DNA from: Microthyrium microscopicum
Taxonomy: Eukaryota > Ascomycota > Dothideomycetes > Microthyriales > Microthyriaceae
DNA: 64,000 nucleotides
Direction: 5' to 3'
NCBI GenBank assembly: GCA_010405405.1
Contig: MU004237.1
Location: forward strand, 2,347,958-2,411,957
In this document: in pieces, positions 36,052-47,275 of the stretch
How positions within the stretch are numbered: the first letter of the stretch is position 1
How the letters are laid out: each line of letters starts with the position of its first letter
Program-made: the position numbers and the translations under genes
The notes under the pieces: model-generated
Told to the model about the DNA's origin: nothing
The model's input: only the letters and a program-made list of their open reading frames with translations
The model's database searches: none

Positions 36052-37759
36052 ATTCAGTTATGCGCGTCTATGCTTCTGAGGAGATAGTAAAAGAAATTGG
36101 TAGTTGAATCTTTCACAGACACACCAAGACTTCAGGCATTTGTAGTTGCTAGGCTGAATTAGCGAGCATGCCTTCATCAGCTGAATATCGGTTTGAGCTG
36201 GCTTTCGACGCTGTACCTATGATCCCACGATGCGCATCTAACGCAGCGGAGTACAGTTGAGTCTAGAAGCGTCCATTCTGCGTAGAAAGATTGCCAAGAG
36301 TAGAGATGCATTGCATTATGCGTGTTAAGCGATATCAATCGGCTGTTGTTATTGCGGGTTTTGAGCTGCTCAGCTGCTCGGCTGCTCGGCTGCTCAATCA
36401 AGCTGTATTCTATGACCTACCAAAAAGCAACGAGAATACTGCTGGATGATGATAGATTGATCGCAAAAGCTAGGTTGAATTCTTCCAACTTGCTCTTTAA
36501 CTCTAGGCGATGACGGCTCAGGCCGTGAGCAAAAATGTTACGATGTCTCTTGCAAACTGGAGCTCATTACGGGAGAGGAGGAGATTGATCTCGCCGCAAG
36601 TCGGATCCCAGCTTCACGGCTCCTCAGGGTAAAGCGAAGCTATTCGCCTTACGGCAGGGCTGATGAGAAGAAGTTGATTCCGGCATGGCTTTGTGCAGCG
36701 GGAATTGAGCTATAGATTGACGAGCGCGCCGTAGAGGTGCTTCAAGCTGATCTGGGTTGGCAGCGTGGTTGGACGTAGGTTGTCTGAAGGCATGCCAAGT
36801 AGCCAAGGCCAGAGTCTAGATTCAGTTCAGCAACGATTGGGGGAATTCCATTGATGCATGACTGACGCAAGATTAATGCACACACGGCACGATATTCAGT
36901 CATCGTTGGTCAGAAACGAGAGCAGAGAATTGTTGATAGAGGATCAAGTGTACTGGCTGATACACAGGCGTGATTGTAGTCGTATGAAAGTAAAAGGAGG
37001 TGAAAGATAAATTGCTTCGGATTAAGGAACCATACCCGAGGATTTGCGTATAGACTTTGCTGACATACGCCCACCTAACCTGCTAAGGTCTAGTGAGGTA
37101 TGTAAAGTACCACATATGCTGTTGAGTAATCATTGATCCATCCCCTCCTGAAAGTCCGCGTCAAAATCATCGTGAGATCAAGTTCTAACAAAATATGCTT
37201 TGGTTCATACATGTAGCGTGGGCAAGTTCGTTCCTTCAACAAGCTGCATGAATCCATGCTATTGCGTCCTCCTGTCCCTTATGCCTGCACGTCGGGTGCT
37301 CGAATCTCAGCTCATAGTGTTTCTATGCTGTACGTCACTCAGCTAAAAGTACACGCGACTAGCGGTCGTCAATTTCTAGTTATGGTCAGTCAAGCTTTCA
37401 TCTCCGAAGCTTGGTCATACTTGGCTCCGGTTGGCCAAGTCGTCGACTCTGATGTGTTCTGGGCCCTGTCGGTTCGTGATAACAGCCATCGCGCAACTTG
37501 GGAGTTGACAACCCAGATGCATGCATACTAGACTGTGCATCTTCTCGCTTGAGATATTCAATGCTGTCACCTGGGGCCGAAACGAGGAGGTGTTTTGATT
37601 CTTTCAGGGTAAAATGGGGGCCCAGTTGACAGTTGTCAAGCTGCTTACTACGCCAGAGCCCATGGACTTTTGGAAACAAACCTTCCAAGGTTCTGCCTTC
37701 TCCATAACCATTGTATGTTAGAAGTTGAGAACTTTACGAAATCTCAGGCTTCAAAAATC
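36052..37759. other. 1.7 kb divergent intergenic region
   Basis: It separates the TULIP-like and propeller-like genes. No gene found. At 36363-36398 there are four copies of a GCTGCTCGG-like 9-mer. The region presumably carries both promoters. No shared palindromic operator was recognised. Confidence 0.45.
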
Positions 37760-40700
37760 ATGTCGAAATTTCAGGTCCAAGCCGGATGTGAGTTGATGCT
37801 GCAACCACTTCCTGAAAAACCCCTCGTAGACGCCCACGACTTTCAAGTTGTTTATGACGACAACTCAGATCCAGCAATATTTGGACTTGGGAACGATGGA
37901 AGCCTCATTTTGATCGCAAAGGATGGTCGTGGCAACAATACTCTTGTTGACCTACGTAAACAGCTCGGCCTATTCGAATTCATTTCGGCTATTGGAATTC
38001 GTCAAGATCCAACAACCAAGACTATATACTTTGCCTTGGGAATGAAATCTTCTCCAAGGGGTAAAGTCTATGTCGCGGCACCTTTCATCCCGAAATCTGA
38101 GTCTAAGGACAAACCATGGTATCTGCAAATTGATCAATCCATTCTTCTTAATGGAACAGGGCAATTGGATCTTTTTGCTCACAACTTCATGTTTGTAAGT
38201 CTTAATCACAACCTTTGTGAATGAACACTAACTATCATAGGGAACAACCTCAAAAATTGAAGAGTCTGGTGATTCCGATGCGGATACAACTTCTCCAATG
38301 TATCCGTTCTTGGCAATTGTTACATCCGAGACATTTGACGGCAGAAAGGATGTATTGCAGCTCGAAGTGAATTTGAAAATCAAATCATGGGTGTGGTCCA
38401 AAGATTTCTCCTATCCCTACCATTTCAATGAAATGAAAGACATATGTGGTGGGACAACGCATCTCGCTTCTGGTGTATATGGACTCAATCTTACTGGCGC
38501 TACTCCTCAAGTCACATTTGCCAGTCGTAAGCCAAAAGTGGGTGGTGTCATCAAAGCCAATTTGGCATATCCCGAGAAGCCTCAATGTATGCAACTGCTT
38601 TGGATGAAAGAGGTCTTACAAATCTTTTCGTGGGTGGAGCGAATGGAATACTTCATATTGCAGCAGAGACCACTACAGTCTCAAACACATCTGCACAACC
38701 TTCTCAACCCACTCTCAAGGATCCCTTGCTCAAAGGTCTTACTCAACTTCATGTTGCACAAGATCATTCAAGTGATAGAAACATTGTTATTTGGGCTCTA
38801 AATGGTGATGGAAACGTTGTGTATCAACCTGCGCATTTCTTCACCATAAGAGATGGAGGAGACGACAACAATACTGATGGGGTCATGGCAGATGGACCTA
38901 CTGTACCATTATTATCACTCAAGCAACGCATATCGTCACCGGAAAAGGTCAAACGATTCAATGCTATGATATACCCAGTGACTGGAGCCCGACAAATCTA
39001 TGTACTTACTGGCGATGGAAAGGTGTCTTGGTTACAACAAGATCCCAAAACAAGACTCTGGTCAGAGGAGCAATTTCGAATTCCTGATGATAGTAGTGTT
39101 GAGGATATCAATACTTATACATGCCGCATTCGTATCGTCAACGAAAAACATCAGCCTCAACCTGACCTTGAGATTCACCTGTCAGCTTCAAGTCATACGC
39201 GGGCTTCAATCAATGGTAAAGTTGCCCTGTACATTCATCTCCATTTATATTCAACAAGTTACAGGTCATGGCTTTCATCTTTCCCCAGATCCCAGATCAG
39301 TCCAAACAGACTCAGATGGTGTCATTACTGTTATCATGCCGGCGAACTCACTCAGGGTTCCCAATCTCGAAATCAAAGGAGATCAAGTCGAACCCGCTAC
39401 TCTCAATCCATCGGACAAGGCTATGGAAAAATTATCAAATGCAGCTGAAAATGGCAAACTCAAGGATGCCAAAATTGGCGACAAAGCTGTGTTCCCCAAA
39501 CTTGATGATACAAAAGCTGATGCGGCAAAAAAGATAGGGGAGGCATATCATGAACAAAAAGCAAAGCCCACCACATCGCAACAAGTTCATAAAAGATCTG
39601 TTCCAATGCGTCGTGGTTTTGTTAGTGATCTTTTTCCTGATTGGGAATGTCTTCATGGTCTCAAACAAACACTCGATAAAATGGAAAGCGCTGTTATTCA
39701 AGCTGGTGAATTAGTTCTCACAACCATTGTCAATGGTATAAAGCAGATATATACATTCGTCATTAAAACCATTGAGCACGCACTGGAGGCAATCAACACT
39801 ATTCTGGATTGGATCGCAGAAAAGATTGAAGATGCACTTGTATGGCTTGCATCAAAACTCAATTGGGAAAACATTCTGGACATCAAGGACATTTTCAATG
39901 AAGTTGTTTTATCATCCCTCAGTATGGGATCCACCCTTGCTCTTCATGGCCAAGAAATCGTCAATGGGTTCTTTGATGACATTGAGAAGAAGATTGGGGA
40001 TTTACACGTGCCACCAATTGTCCCAGAAGACCAGAAGGGTTTGTTCAAGCCAAAAAAGGAAGGAGAAGAAAAAATGGAACACACAAACAATCCATGCTTC
40101 AACTGGGCAACTCATCAAATCAATCATGGCTCAGTCAAAAAGGACACAAATGGAATTTCTGGATCCGGAGAAGCCGATATGGATATCATGTTGGACCAAG
40201 TTTTCACTACAATCATTGAACCTATGTGGAAAGCTATAAAGGGGACGTTTGATCAGATCGTCGCTGATTTGAAAGGTGGTTTCGACTCCAACCAAAGTTT
40301 TCTAGACATACTTAAGAACATTGGAGTAGACGTTATCGCTGGAATTATCAAGGTCCTGCGTACTGCGGTCAATTCCCTCCTTGGCTTGTTTGTCAAAATG
40401 TTCGATTGGATGAAAGATATTATGCAAAAAGAAGTCAATATCTTTGTCCTGACTAAGCTGTATGCAAAGATCACTCATGGTGGGAAACTAACCATGTTGA
40501 ACTTGTTCTCTTTGCTACTTGCGGTTCCAACATCTTGGATATACTGGTTCACCACCGGAAAGGATGTGAAGCAGTCGCCCGAGATACAACAGTTTCTAAC
40601 AGATTTGAGAAACAAGAAATGGTCTTCAAAGCAAGTCCCTGCTCAACTTTCAGCCTCCAGTCATCTTAGCAGGCGTGTACAAAACGCCGCCAAAGATCCA

Positions 40701-41390
40701 TCTTTTTTTGAGAGGGTCGCCGACGTTTTTCCTGTCGATGATCGAAATCGAATGAAGGCCTGTTACCATATGGCTTTCATGATCATATCGACTGGAAAAT
40801 TCTCTTATACTCTATTTGACATGCTCAAAACCCCAGCAAAATGGACCAAAGCCCGTTTAGATACCGGGCAGCCACCTAAATATGAAGTTGGCTTTGAGGT
40901 TTTTGCATCTCTTCTTGGAGCGATATTCTCTTTTCCCTTGGAGAAATACAAATCCAATCGGCCGGAAACAGCCAGAACTCTCCGAGTCATCTCTTGGTGT
41001 ATCACTGCACCTTTGACTGTCATTAAATCTGTATCTAGACCACGCAATAAGCCACCGCTATGTGTGATCATTGGGATTGTCGATATAGGCATGTATACTT
41101 CAGCGTTGGTCATCGAAAAGAAAGAAGGAAACTCTGATCAAGACTCAACGTTTGAGATTGCTAGTAGGCTGTTGTCAGGTGCATGGGCGTTAAGCAGTGG
41201 AATGAACGGGTACTCCGGAGGCACAAATGAGATTGGATACGCTGTTTCTGGAGTTGTTGGTGTATTACTTGCTGTTTCCAATACCGTTGTCTTGCAAGAA
41301 CAGTGGAGATATTGGCAAAGCTTCGATACCAGTAAAGGAGGTGTCTGGACTCCTCCATCAGTCTCGACATCATTGGGAGGAGCAATGTAA
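37760..41390 (+). CDS. Large propeller-like protein with hydrophobic C-terminal region; apparent frameshift
   Basis: Exons 37760-38194, 38241-39215 and 39265-41390 (introns of 46 and 49 nt). The phases only close if one base is missing in exon 2 near 38585: the frame ending ..NLAYPEKPQ stops being coding-like, and the frame beginning MYATALDERGLTNLFVGGANG takes over. The total would be about 1178 aa. The N-terminal half has blade-like repeats (IFGLGNDGSLILIAKD, LFVGGANGILHIA, IYVLTGDGKVSWLQQD), then a beta domain (GVITVIMPANSLRVPNLEI). The C-terminal half is helical with hydrophobic stretches (MLNLFSLLLAVPTSWIYWF, VFASLLGAIFSF, VISWCITAPLTVI, AVSGVVGVLLAVSNTVVL). No signal peptide. A 53 nt intron (GTAAGC at 38531 with a poor AAG acceptor) could also restore the frame but would remove coding-like sequence. 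Function unknown. Confidence 0.65.
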
Positions 41391-41496
41391 CAGCTGAAAT
41401 GTGGAAAATTTGGTACTTGAACTTCGATCTTACGGTTGTTACCACGGTTATCTCAGCCATGAAATCAACAATGTTTCCTTACGCATGGTCTCAAAT

Positions 41497-42416
41497 TCAA
41501 TATCCAACATAGGCAATCTAGAGCGTGTTAGTGGGAGTATTACTGTATAACAAGCTGAAAAATGACAATACCTCAGGTTGATGTATTAGATAGCAGATTT
41601 GTGTTGAGTTCCACCTTCCAGTATATTCAACTGCCACTAAACCAATTTTCCATGTGGTTTCGTCTTCTGAAGAATTGAAATTCGTACCGTGTGCCTCTTC
41701 CGATCGAAAAATACTATGTGCTTGTGCTTTTGTTACGAAAGGCTTGAGAATGGCTCGATAGGTTCCAATGGGTGGAGCAGGTCCTACACCTGGGCCTTTA
41801 AAGGGTGGAGGAGATACTCCATCAAATGTACTCCGAATTATCGTCGCACAATCGTGGGTAAGTTGTGTGACGTTGAAAGCACTGGCATCATATGAAGTCG
41901 ATGTCGGTTCTCGCACCTCGGATTTATTCTCATAGCAGGGTGCGCGGTCTCCAGGACATTTTTCTGCACCTGCCCATCCAACCTGTAGTTTTTAGCACAA
42001 ACTTGCTTCTCAGAGTTATATGAGAGAAATACTATTGGATCCCGAATGATTCCACAAGATTGATTCAAATCGAGATGAGCGGAGAAGCCTCTGATTCGGC
42101 CTTGGGTATGGATGTCGAATGGCACAACGGTTTGTGGAAGGTATGTCTTGATGATATCGAGAGTGTCAGTATGTGTTGCATATGGCTTGAGAACAACTTC
42201 ATATGTCATGTTGTTGAGGTCCATTGGACCTATAATCGGCATTGGCAATAATCCTGAACCCATAACTGATGCGAAAGAGAAGCGGAATCGATGTACAGCT
42301 TGACATTCTTTAGTTAAAGTGCGAAACAAAGCTTTGTATCCCCAAGAATCCTTTTCAACTTGTGCATATGCAAAGGATAACAACAGAGAAGAGATTGTGA
42401 TCAATTCTCGACGCAT
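41497..42416 (-). CDS. Secreted protein with internal duplication; apparent single-base loss
   Basis: The start at 42416 gives the signal peptide MRRELITISSLLLSFAYAQ. Exon 1 runs 42416-41572 and exon 2 41517-41497 (54 nt intron, GTATTG..CTAACAC..CTAG). The exon 1 frame changes at an A5 run (T5 on the plus strand, 41959-41963): upstream reads ..NYRLDGQVQKN, downstream PGDRAPCYENKSEV.. in another frame. With one more base the lengths fit exactly, giving about 288 aa. Two similar modules are visible: LPMPIIGPMDLNNMTYEVVL followed by KPYATHTDTLDII, and GPAPPIGTYRAILKPFVTKA followed by QAHSIF. Several cysteines suggest disulfides. I do not recognise the family. It lies convergently next to the propeller-like gene's 3' end and shares its strand with the FAD oxidase. 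A homopolymer sequencing error is a serious alternative to true decay. Confidence 0.6.
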
Positions 42417-42691
42417 TTTGACTTCGAAATAGTCTTTTCCAGTAACTCAGTGCTGAATCTCACTGGGGATGCCATTCTCTTTGCTCTGGAATTTCTTAAT
42501 AGTAATGTTTGGGCAAGTAATGTAGCTTGGAATGATACTATATCCTTCCCTAGGTACTTGACATGTAAATGTTGCACCAATATATTGTGTAGGGCTCAAG
42601 AACTCGTATTTTCCTTGTGTATGCAACCAGAAGGATTCATTATTACTTTGCAAATACCTTGCTATCGCTTTGGAGGCGCTGAATGACCTGC

Positions 42692-44348
42692 TTATAGTAT
42701 TGGGGCATATGCCATCAATCTCTTTTCAGGATCAAATTCCTTCTTCAGGCTTCTTAACTTGTCAATCCTCCACTTATCCCAACCATATATTGCTTCCAAT
42801 GTCTCATCTCCATGTGCATAATTGACATATGCTTTCAGTTTGTCCGGCTCTTCCGTACCTGCTAGCAAAATATCCCTCATAGCACTACCAAATTCTTCCG
42901 CCATCACGTCCATCTTTGGATCAGGCGCATAATTGACGAAAGGTGTGACCAAAAGATTGTCTTCTCGATGTGGGAATGCTGTGCTTTCTTCGGGGACTGC
43001 TTTGACTGCTTGAGTTGAATACATTTCTAGCAAGAAAAATGATCCGTTGAAAGCAGGAATCTGTTGCATTGTTTGATCAAAGTGATCATAAAGTTTTCGG
43101 AGGGCGACGATGTCAAATTGGGTCATCCCTAAAGGGAAGCGCATACCAGTCATACCTTTAGCGCAAGATATATCTTCTTCGCCCATATATGTGACGCTAG
43201 CTAAAGCTGGCATTGGTAACTCTCCAGTTTCAACATGCATGGGTCCAAGATCTCGAATTGGTGCAGAGTATTCTTGCAACTCTGAAAGAGGGCCTTCATA
43301 AAAAACCATATAGAGAATTGTGGGCTGTCAAAGGTTAGATCTTGTCGTTTTTCTTGTGAATGGAGGTCTTACATGAATGGGGTCGAATGGAAGCTTTGTC
43401 ATATAAGTCCAATGAACCAGATTTGACTGCTGAGTCTTCATCATTTCGTTTGCTTGTGTGAACAATGCTTCAAGCTTGTCCTCAGAGAAAAAGAAGAAAT
43501 TGAATGCCCATGTTGTCTTGGGTTTGACGTCGTAAACTTTCGATTTGAATTCTGTAACGATACCAAAGTTATGTCCAGCTCCACGAATGGCCCAGAACAA
43601 GTATGGATTTGAGGTTTCCGAGGCTGTAACAGCAGTACCATTTGGTAGAACAAGTCTAGCTTCAATAACTTGATCTGCTGCAAGTCCATATTTTCCTTGG
43701 TTCAATCCATGACCTCCTCCTAGCATTGGAGCTGACATACCAACGCATTCACATATTCCAGTGGCTAGATGGATGTTAGAGCTCGTTTCTTCTCGCATAA
43801 ACATAACTCACTTGTCTCTTTTCCAGCTAGCCAAAGATCGCCGACAACCTTTTTGATTTTGGCTGCTCCTCCAATAGTGACTGATTTACCATCATCAGAT
43901 AGTGACATTGAGTTCATTCTACGCATATCAATTAGAATTCCATCTTTCACTGAGCCAAGAGATCGTATAGCTCCATGTCCTCCAGAGATTGCCAGGAAAG
44001 TGCGGTTGTGTTTATTAGCAAATTTAATCTAGAGAGAATCAGTACGCAACAAAGTAGAGCATATGATAAGGTTGACTGAACCGTTTCTTGAATGTCAGAT
44101 TCTGTAGCGACTTTGACACTTATGGTTGTTTCAGGAGCCGCCCAATGAGCCTGCCATCTGCTTGTAATATTTGCAAATTCTGGTGCACTTGAAAGTACAA
44201 TCGAAGCATTTTGAGAAAGCCTGGGGCCCAGTTCCCGTACGGTAGGATGGAAATTGTACAAGATCGGTGCTAATCCGAGGACATTTATTATTCTGTAGGG
44301 GGATAGGTTGTTGATTGCCCAACCCACGAGAATAGGAAGAGCTTCCAT
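42692..44348 (-). CDS. Berberine-bridge-enzyme-type FAD-linked oxidase
   Basis: Four exons: 44348-44082, 44028-43812, 43764-43373, 43324-42692 (502 aa), all in phase, with introns of 53, 47 and 48 nt. Family features: a PCMH-type FAD-binding domain with IKFANKHNRTFLAISGGHG, where the His of SGGHG is the expected 8-alpha-histidyl flavin attachment site; then RRMNSMSLSDDGKSVTIGGA; then GICECVGMSAPMLGGGHGLN, with a Cys in the position used for bicovalent flavin in BBE-like enzymes; then YLFWAIRGAGHNFGIVTEF. The C-terminal BBE segment VNYAHGDETLEAIYGWDKW ends KLRSLKKEFDPEKRLMAYAPIL. Such enzymes oxidise sugars, alkaloids or polyketides; the substrate is unknown. The N-terminus here (MEALPILVGWAINNL) is not a clear signal peptide. 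An acceptor-like TTTAACTAG just upstream suggests that a 5' exon encoding one may be missing from this model. Confidence 0.87.
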
Positions 44349-45183
44349 TAAATCTCCTAGTTAAAGAAATAATTGAAAATTGAGAATAGTTTGAACTAGT
44401 ACCTACTTCTTTAACGCAAAAAGGAGCTCTTAATGAATTGTAATGGTGGATCAGAGCAATCGCCGAACCAGAAACAATCTCACGTAAGCACAAGTCATTA
44501 ATGGAGACGCCTCCAGCAAGTTAAAATAAATCAGGATTAGGAATCTTGAGCTCAAGGGCACGTCCTGTTATTTGACTGCGTTTTATTCGCTCCGAGTGGA
44601 TTCCGAACTGTCCGAGTCCAACCTATAAAGCATTTACCGATAAACATAATAACTGGCGCGCTCAGAGACTAATGGCTCCCTCACAACACGCTCTGGGATC
44701 GGATGCGTTGAGTGGCATGAAACGCGTTTGGACTGGCATGATTTATCGAATGCAATGGAAATCATAGCACCTTGTATTGATTAGCGGCTGTGGGAGCCAT
44801 TGAAGCTGATGGGGCAATGCCAGTTCTTTTGTCTATCCTTTAGAGGATCTCAACAGGATGAATTCGAGAATGTGATAGGCGGCACGCCTGCCTGCCGTCC
44901 GTTTCACGCGATAGTTCCATCGATTTCGATTTTTGAGCTAGGCAACAAATAGGAAAAAGTCTACAGAGTGAAAAAAATGTTCAAGCCGGGCGTGTTGTTG
45001 GAGCAGAGGAAATGAAATTGAAAGATCAATTCGATAAACAGAGGTGGCGTTAGGGGTGGATGCTGATTGGCCAGCCTCGTTCTCACCAAATTTGTGCACT
45101 CAAATACCAAAACACGCCGAAGACAATTGTGCAGCCTTCACACGATAGATTTTCTTTATTTGCGTATCGACGAGTACGCCTCT
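44349..45183. other. Intergenic, nothing firm
   Basis: A possible upstream exon of the FAD oxidase may lie at 44400-44495 (frame MCLREIVSGSAIALIHHYNS on the minus strand), but no phase-correct donor was found. The rest shows no gene or repeat. Confidence 0.4.
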
Positions 45184-47275
45184 CTATGACGAAGGCGTCA
45201 ATATAAAACTCATGAGGCGCTCCTGGTAACGGCGCTCGTCAACCGCCCCCAGTTGCTCAATTTTCGGTTGATACTGCCATGAAGACCGAAGAACATTGAT
45301 ACCTTCCACTACAGAACTCATCTGGCATCCGCGTTCTCTGGGGTCATTTTGAACGTCAGCTACTCGTCCCATACCGTGATTCACGGTTTCCGAAGCTCGT
45401 TTCGGCAAATGGCGGAGCTTTCAAGTTTTGAAGGCAATGTATAGAGCGACCTGGAAGCCACGCCGCGCTGAGCGTAGACGTTATCTTCATCTGTTCCATC
45501 TCGCAATATGCCAATCCTGATGCCCTATCACTTTTTTTGATATCGCGGCGGGGCATTGTTGAGCTGATGGACGTGAAGGTCTATCTGCCGATCGAGGTAG
45601 AAAGTCTGTAGAGCCTGTGTGAAGTCGACTGCGAGCCTCCTCATCTTCGTCTTCATCCTTTACGGCAGACGGACTTCTGCGCTCCGCCATGCCCCGGCGA
45701 GTAGCAGCGTCCATGAGCTGATGATGCAGTGATGATGGACGAGGCGAGGCAAGGCTCCCAGCGACCTGATGTACTGGTGTTCTGAAGCGAGATGGCCCGG
45801 AGATCCCGCCTTGTCGTGGGGGATTAGGAAGACCCATCTGCCCGGTGGGCGCCTGCTGTGATGTATGTGGAGCGTTACGCGGCGAGTGGGGATTATCGGG
45901 GGCAAAAGGTCCATCGTCCTCGATTCGGAAATGGTCAGTCTGATATCATACCGAGATCAATGAGATGGAAAGCACGTATTGGGCCGTGCAAACACTGCTC
46001 AGGCGTGACGTTTGACAAAGATCGGGGGAGGAAGTACCTGGATTGTTGCTGACTTTCATCCTCCAAGTCATCTTGTCTTCGCGACTGGCGCTGGTCACGA
46101 CGTGGCTGCTGGCCTGGCAATCGTCAGTAATAAGTCTTGAAATCTCGCGAATGAGGTTCATAAGGGTGAGCGAGGGGCTTCAAGACGGTGGCAGGATGGC
46201 CATCACAATGGTGCCAATGTTACTCTTTCCAATAGCGGAGTCCATCGGATACACCAAGAGTGATGGCAATCATCAGGTATCTTGGGATTGGCGAGACTTA
46301 CCTTCATCTTCTAATCCTTCCATTGCGTCGGCATCTTCTTCATCAACCTCGGAATGTCGCTCTTCTTCTTCGCTCGGGCCATTGTTGCCGCCTGCGTCAT
46401 CTTCAGCCTCATCATGGCCTAGAGCTCTGCCTTCTGCTTCGTCTTCGTCAATGTCGTCGAGGTTTTCGGCCTGTCCTTGATCGTCTTCACTTTCCTCTTC
46501 TTCCTCCTCCTCGTCACTGGGTTGTTCAAAAACTGTAACATATCGACTCAAAGCTAACTGGCCTGTTGCAGGTCGTGCACGTTTGGGCTGGGCCGGACCT
46601 GTAAGGTTGCTTCATCTAGCAATACTATGACTTCTCGATCTGTCAGCGAAATCATCTCGAAAAGGGCATGAAGTGAGATGTGTGCCATCAGCTACGATAT
46701 CTGCCATTAGGTGTGACGTCTGTCGGCTTGCAATACGCGTGCCATCATACGCGAGCTTCATAATAAGGAATAGCAAGGGAACAACTCACACGGCATCAGG
46801 GTATGGATGCGTTGCTTCAGCTCCATAGGCATAAGTTGTACTGCGAGCTGTAGTTCTGGTACGGCCGCCTTGACGGTACGAGGCTGGGGAGTCCATTACT
46901 GAGCTTGGCATGCGGTCTCTAGGTGCTGGGGTCTCATCAGGAGCATCCTATGAACAGATATTAGCCACTGCCATCAGGCTTGCCGGTTGCCATAAGTCTC
47001 GCTAGCTGCCAGCATTCTTGCTGGCTGCTAGCTGCAACTTTGAATGACTATGTTGGTGTGTTGTCCCAAGTCGATGGCAGTCACACGCATGATCTACTTC
47101 TCACTGTCGTTAAAAAGATACATAGATTGACGCTTCCCCCCGAATTAGCTCCCTTCGTTCTTGCCGGATTTCTTGCGCTTCGCCCTCAAATGCTTCCGAC
47201 TCAGGCATAACGGATCCGACATTGTAGCTTTCATCACCACGATCACCGGCAAAGCGTCGCTTCAGCGGGGGTTGG
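45184..47275 (-). pseudogene. Decayed gene for an acidic, Pro/Arg-rich probable nuclear protein
   Basis: Coding-like fragments follow each other on the minus strand but cannot be joined in one frame. Near 47240-47110: KRRFAGDRGDESYNVGSVMP and QEIRQERRELIRG. 46946-46797: DAPDETPAPRDRMPSSVMDS..TTARSTTYAYGAEATHPYPDA. About 46598-46301: SRYVTVFEQPSDEEEEEEES then a long Asp/Glu run. About 46117-46055: QPRRDQRQSRRQDDLEDES. About 45937-45540: FRIEDDGPFAPDNPHSPRNA..MGLPNPPRQGG. About 45510-45405: IGILRDGTDEDNVYAQRGVA. A last frame ends at 45184. Several splice sites look good (GTAAGT after EGLEDE; GTGAGT at about 46794), yet at least three junctions are off by one base. I do not recognise the family; the acidic stretches suggest a chromatin or nuclear protein. 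The alternative is that my splice choices are wrong and the gene is intact. Confidence 0.5.

Noticed and set aside
37256-37531. 91-codon plus-strand frame upstream of the propeller-like gene
   Set aside because: No recognisable features and not connectable by introns to the gene starting at 37760.
46260-46538. Plus-strand frame rich in Leu/His/Arg at 46.3-46.5 kb
   Set aside because: It is the antisense of the Asp/Glu-rich stretch of the decayed minus-strand gene.
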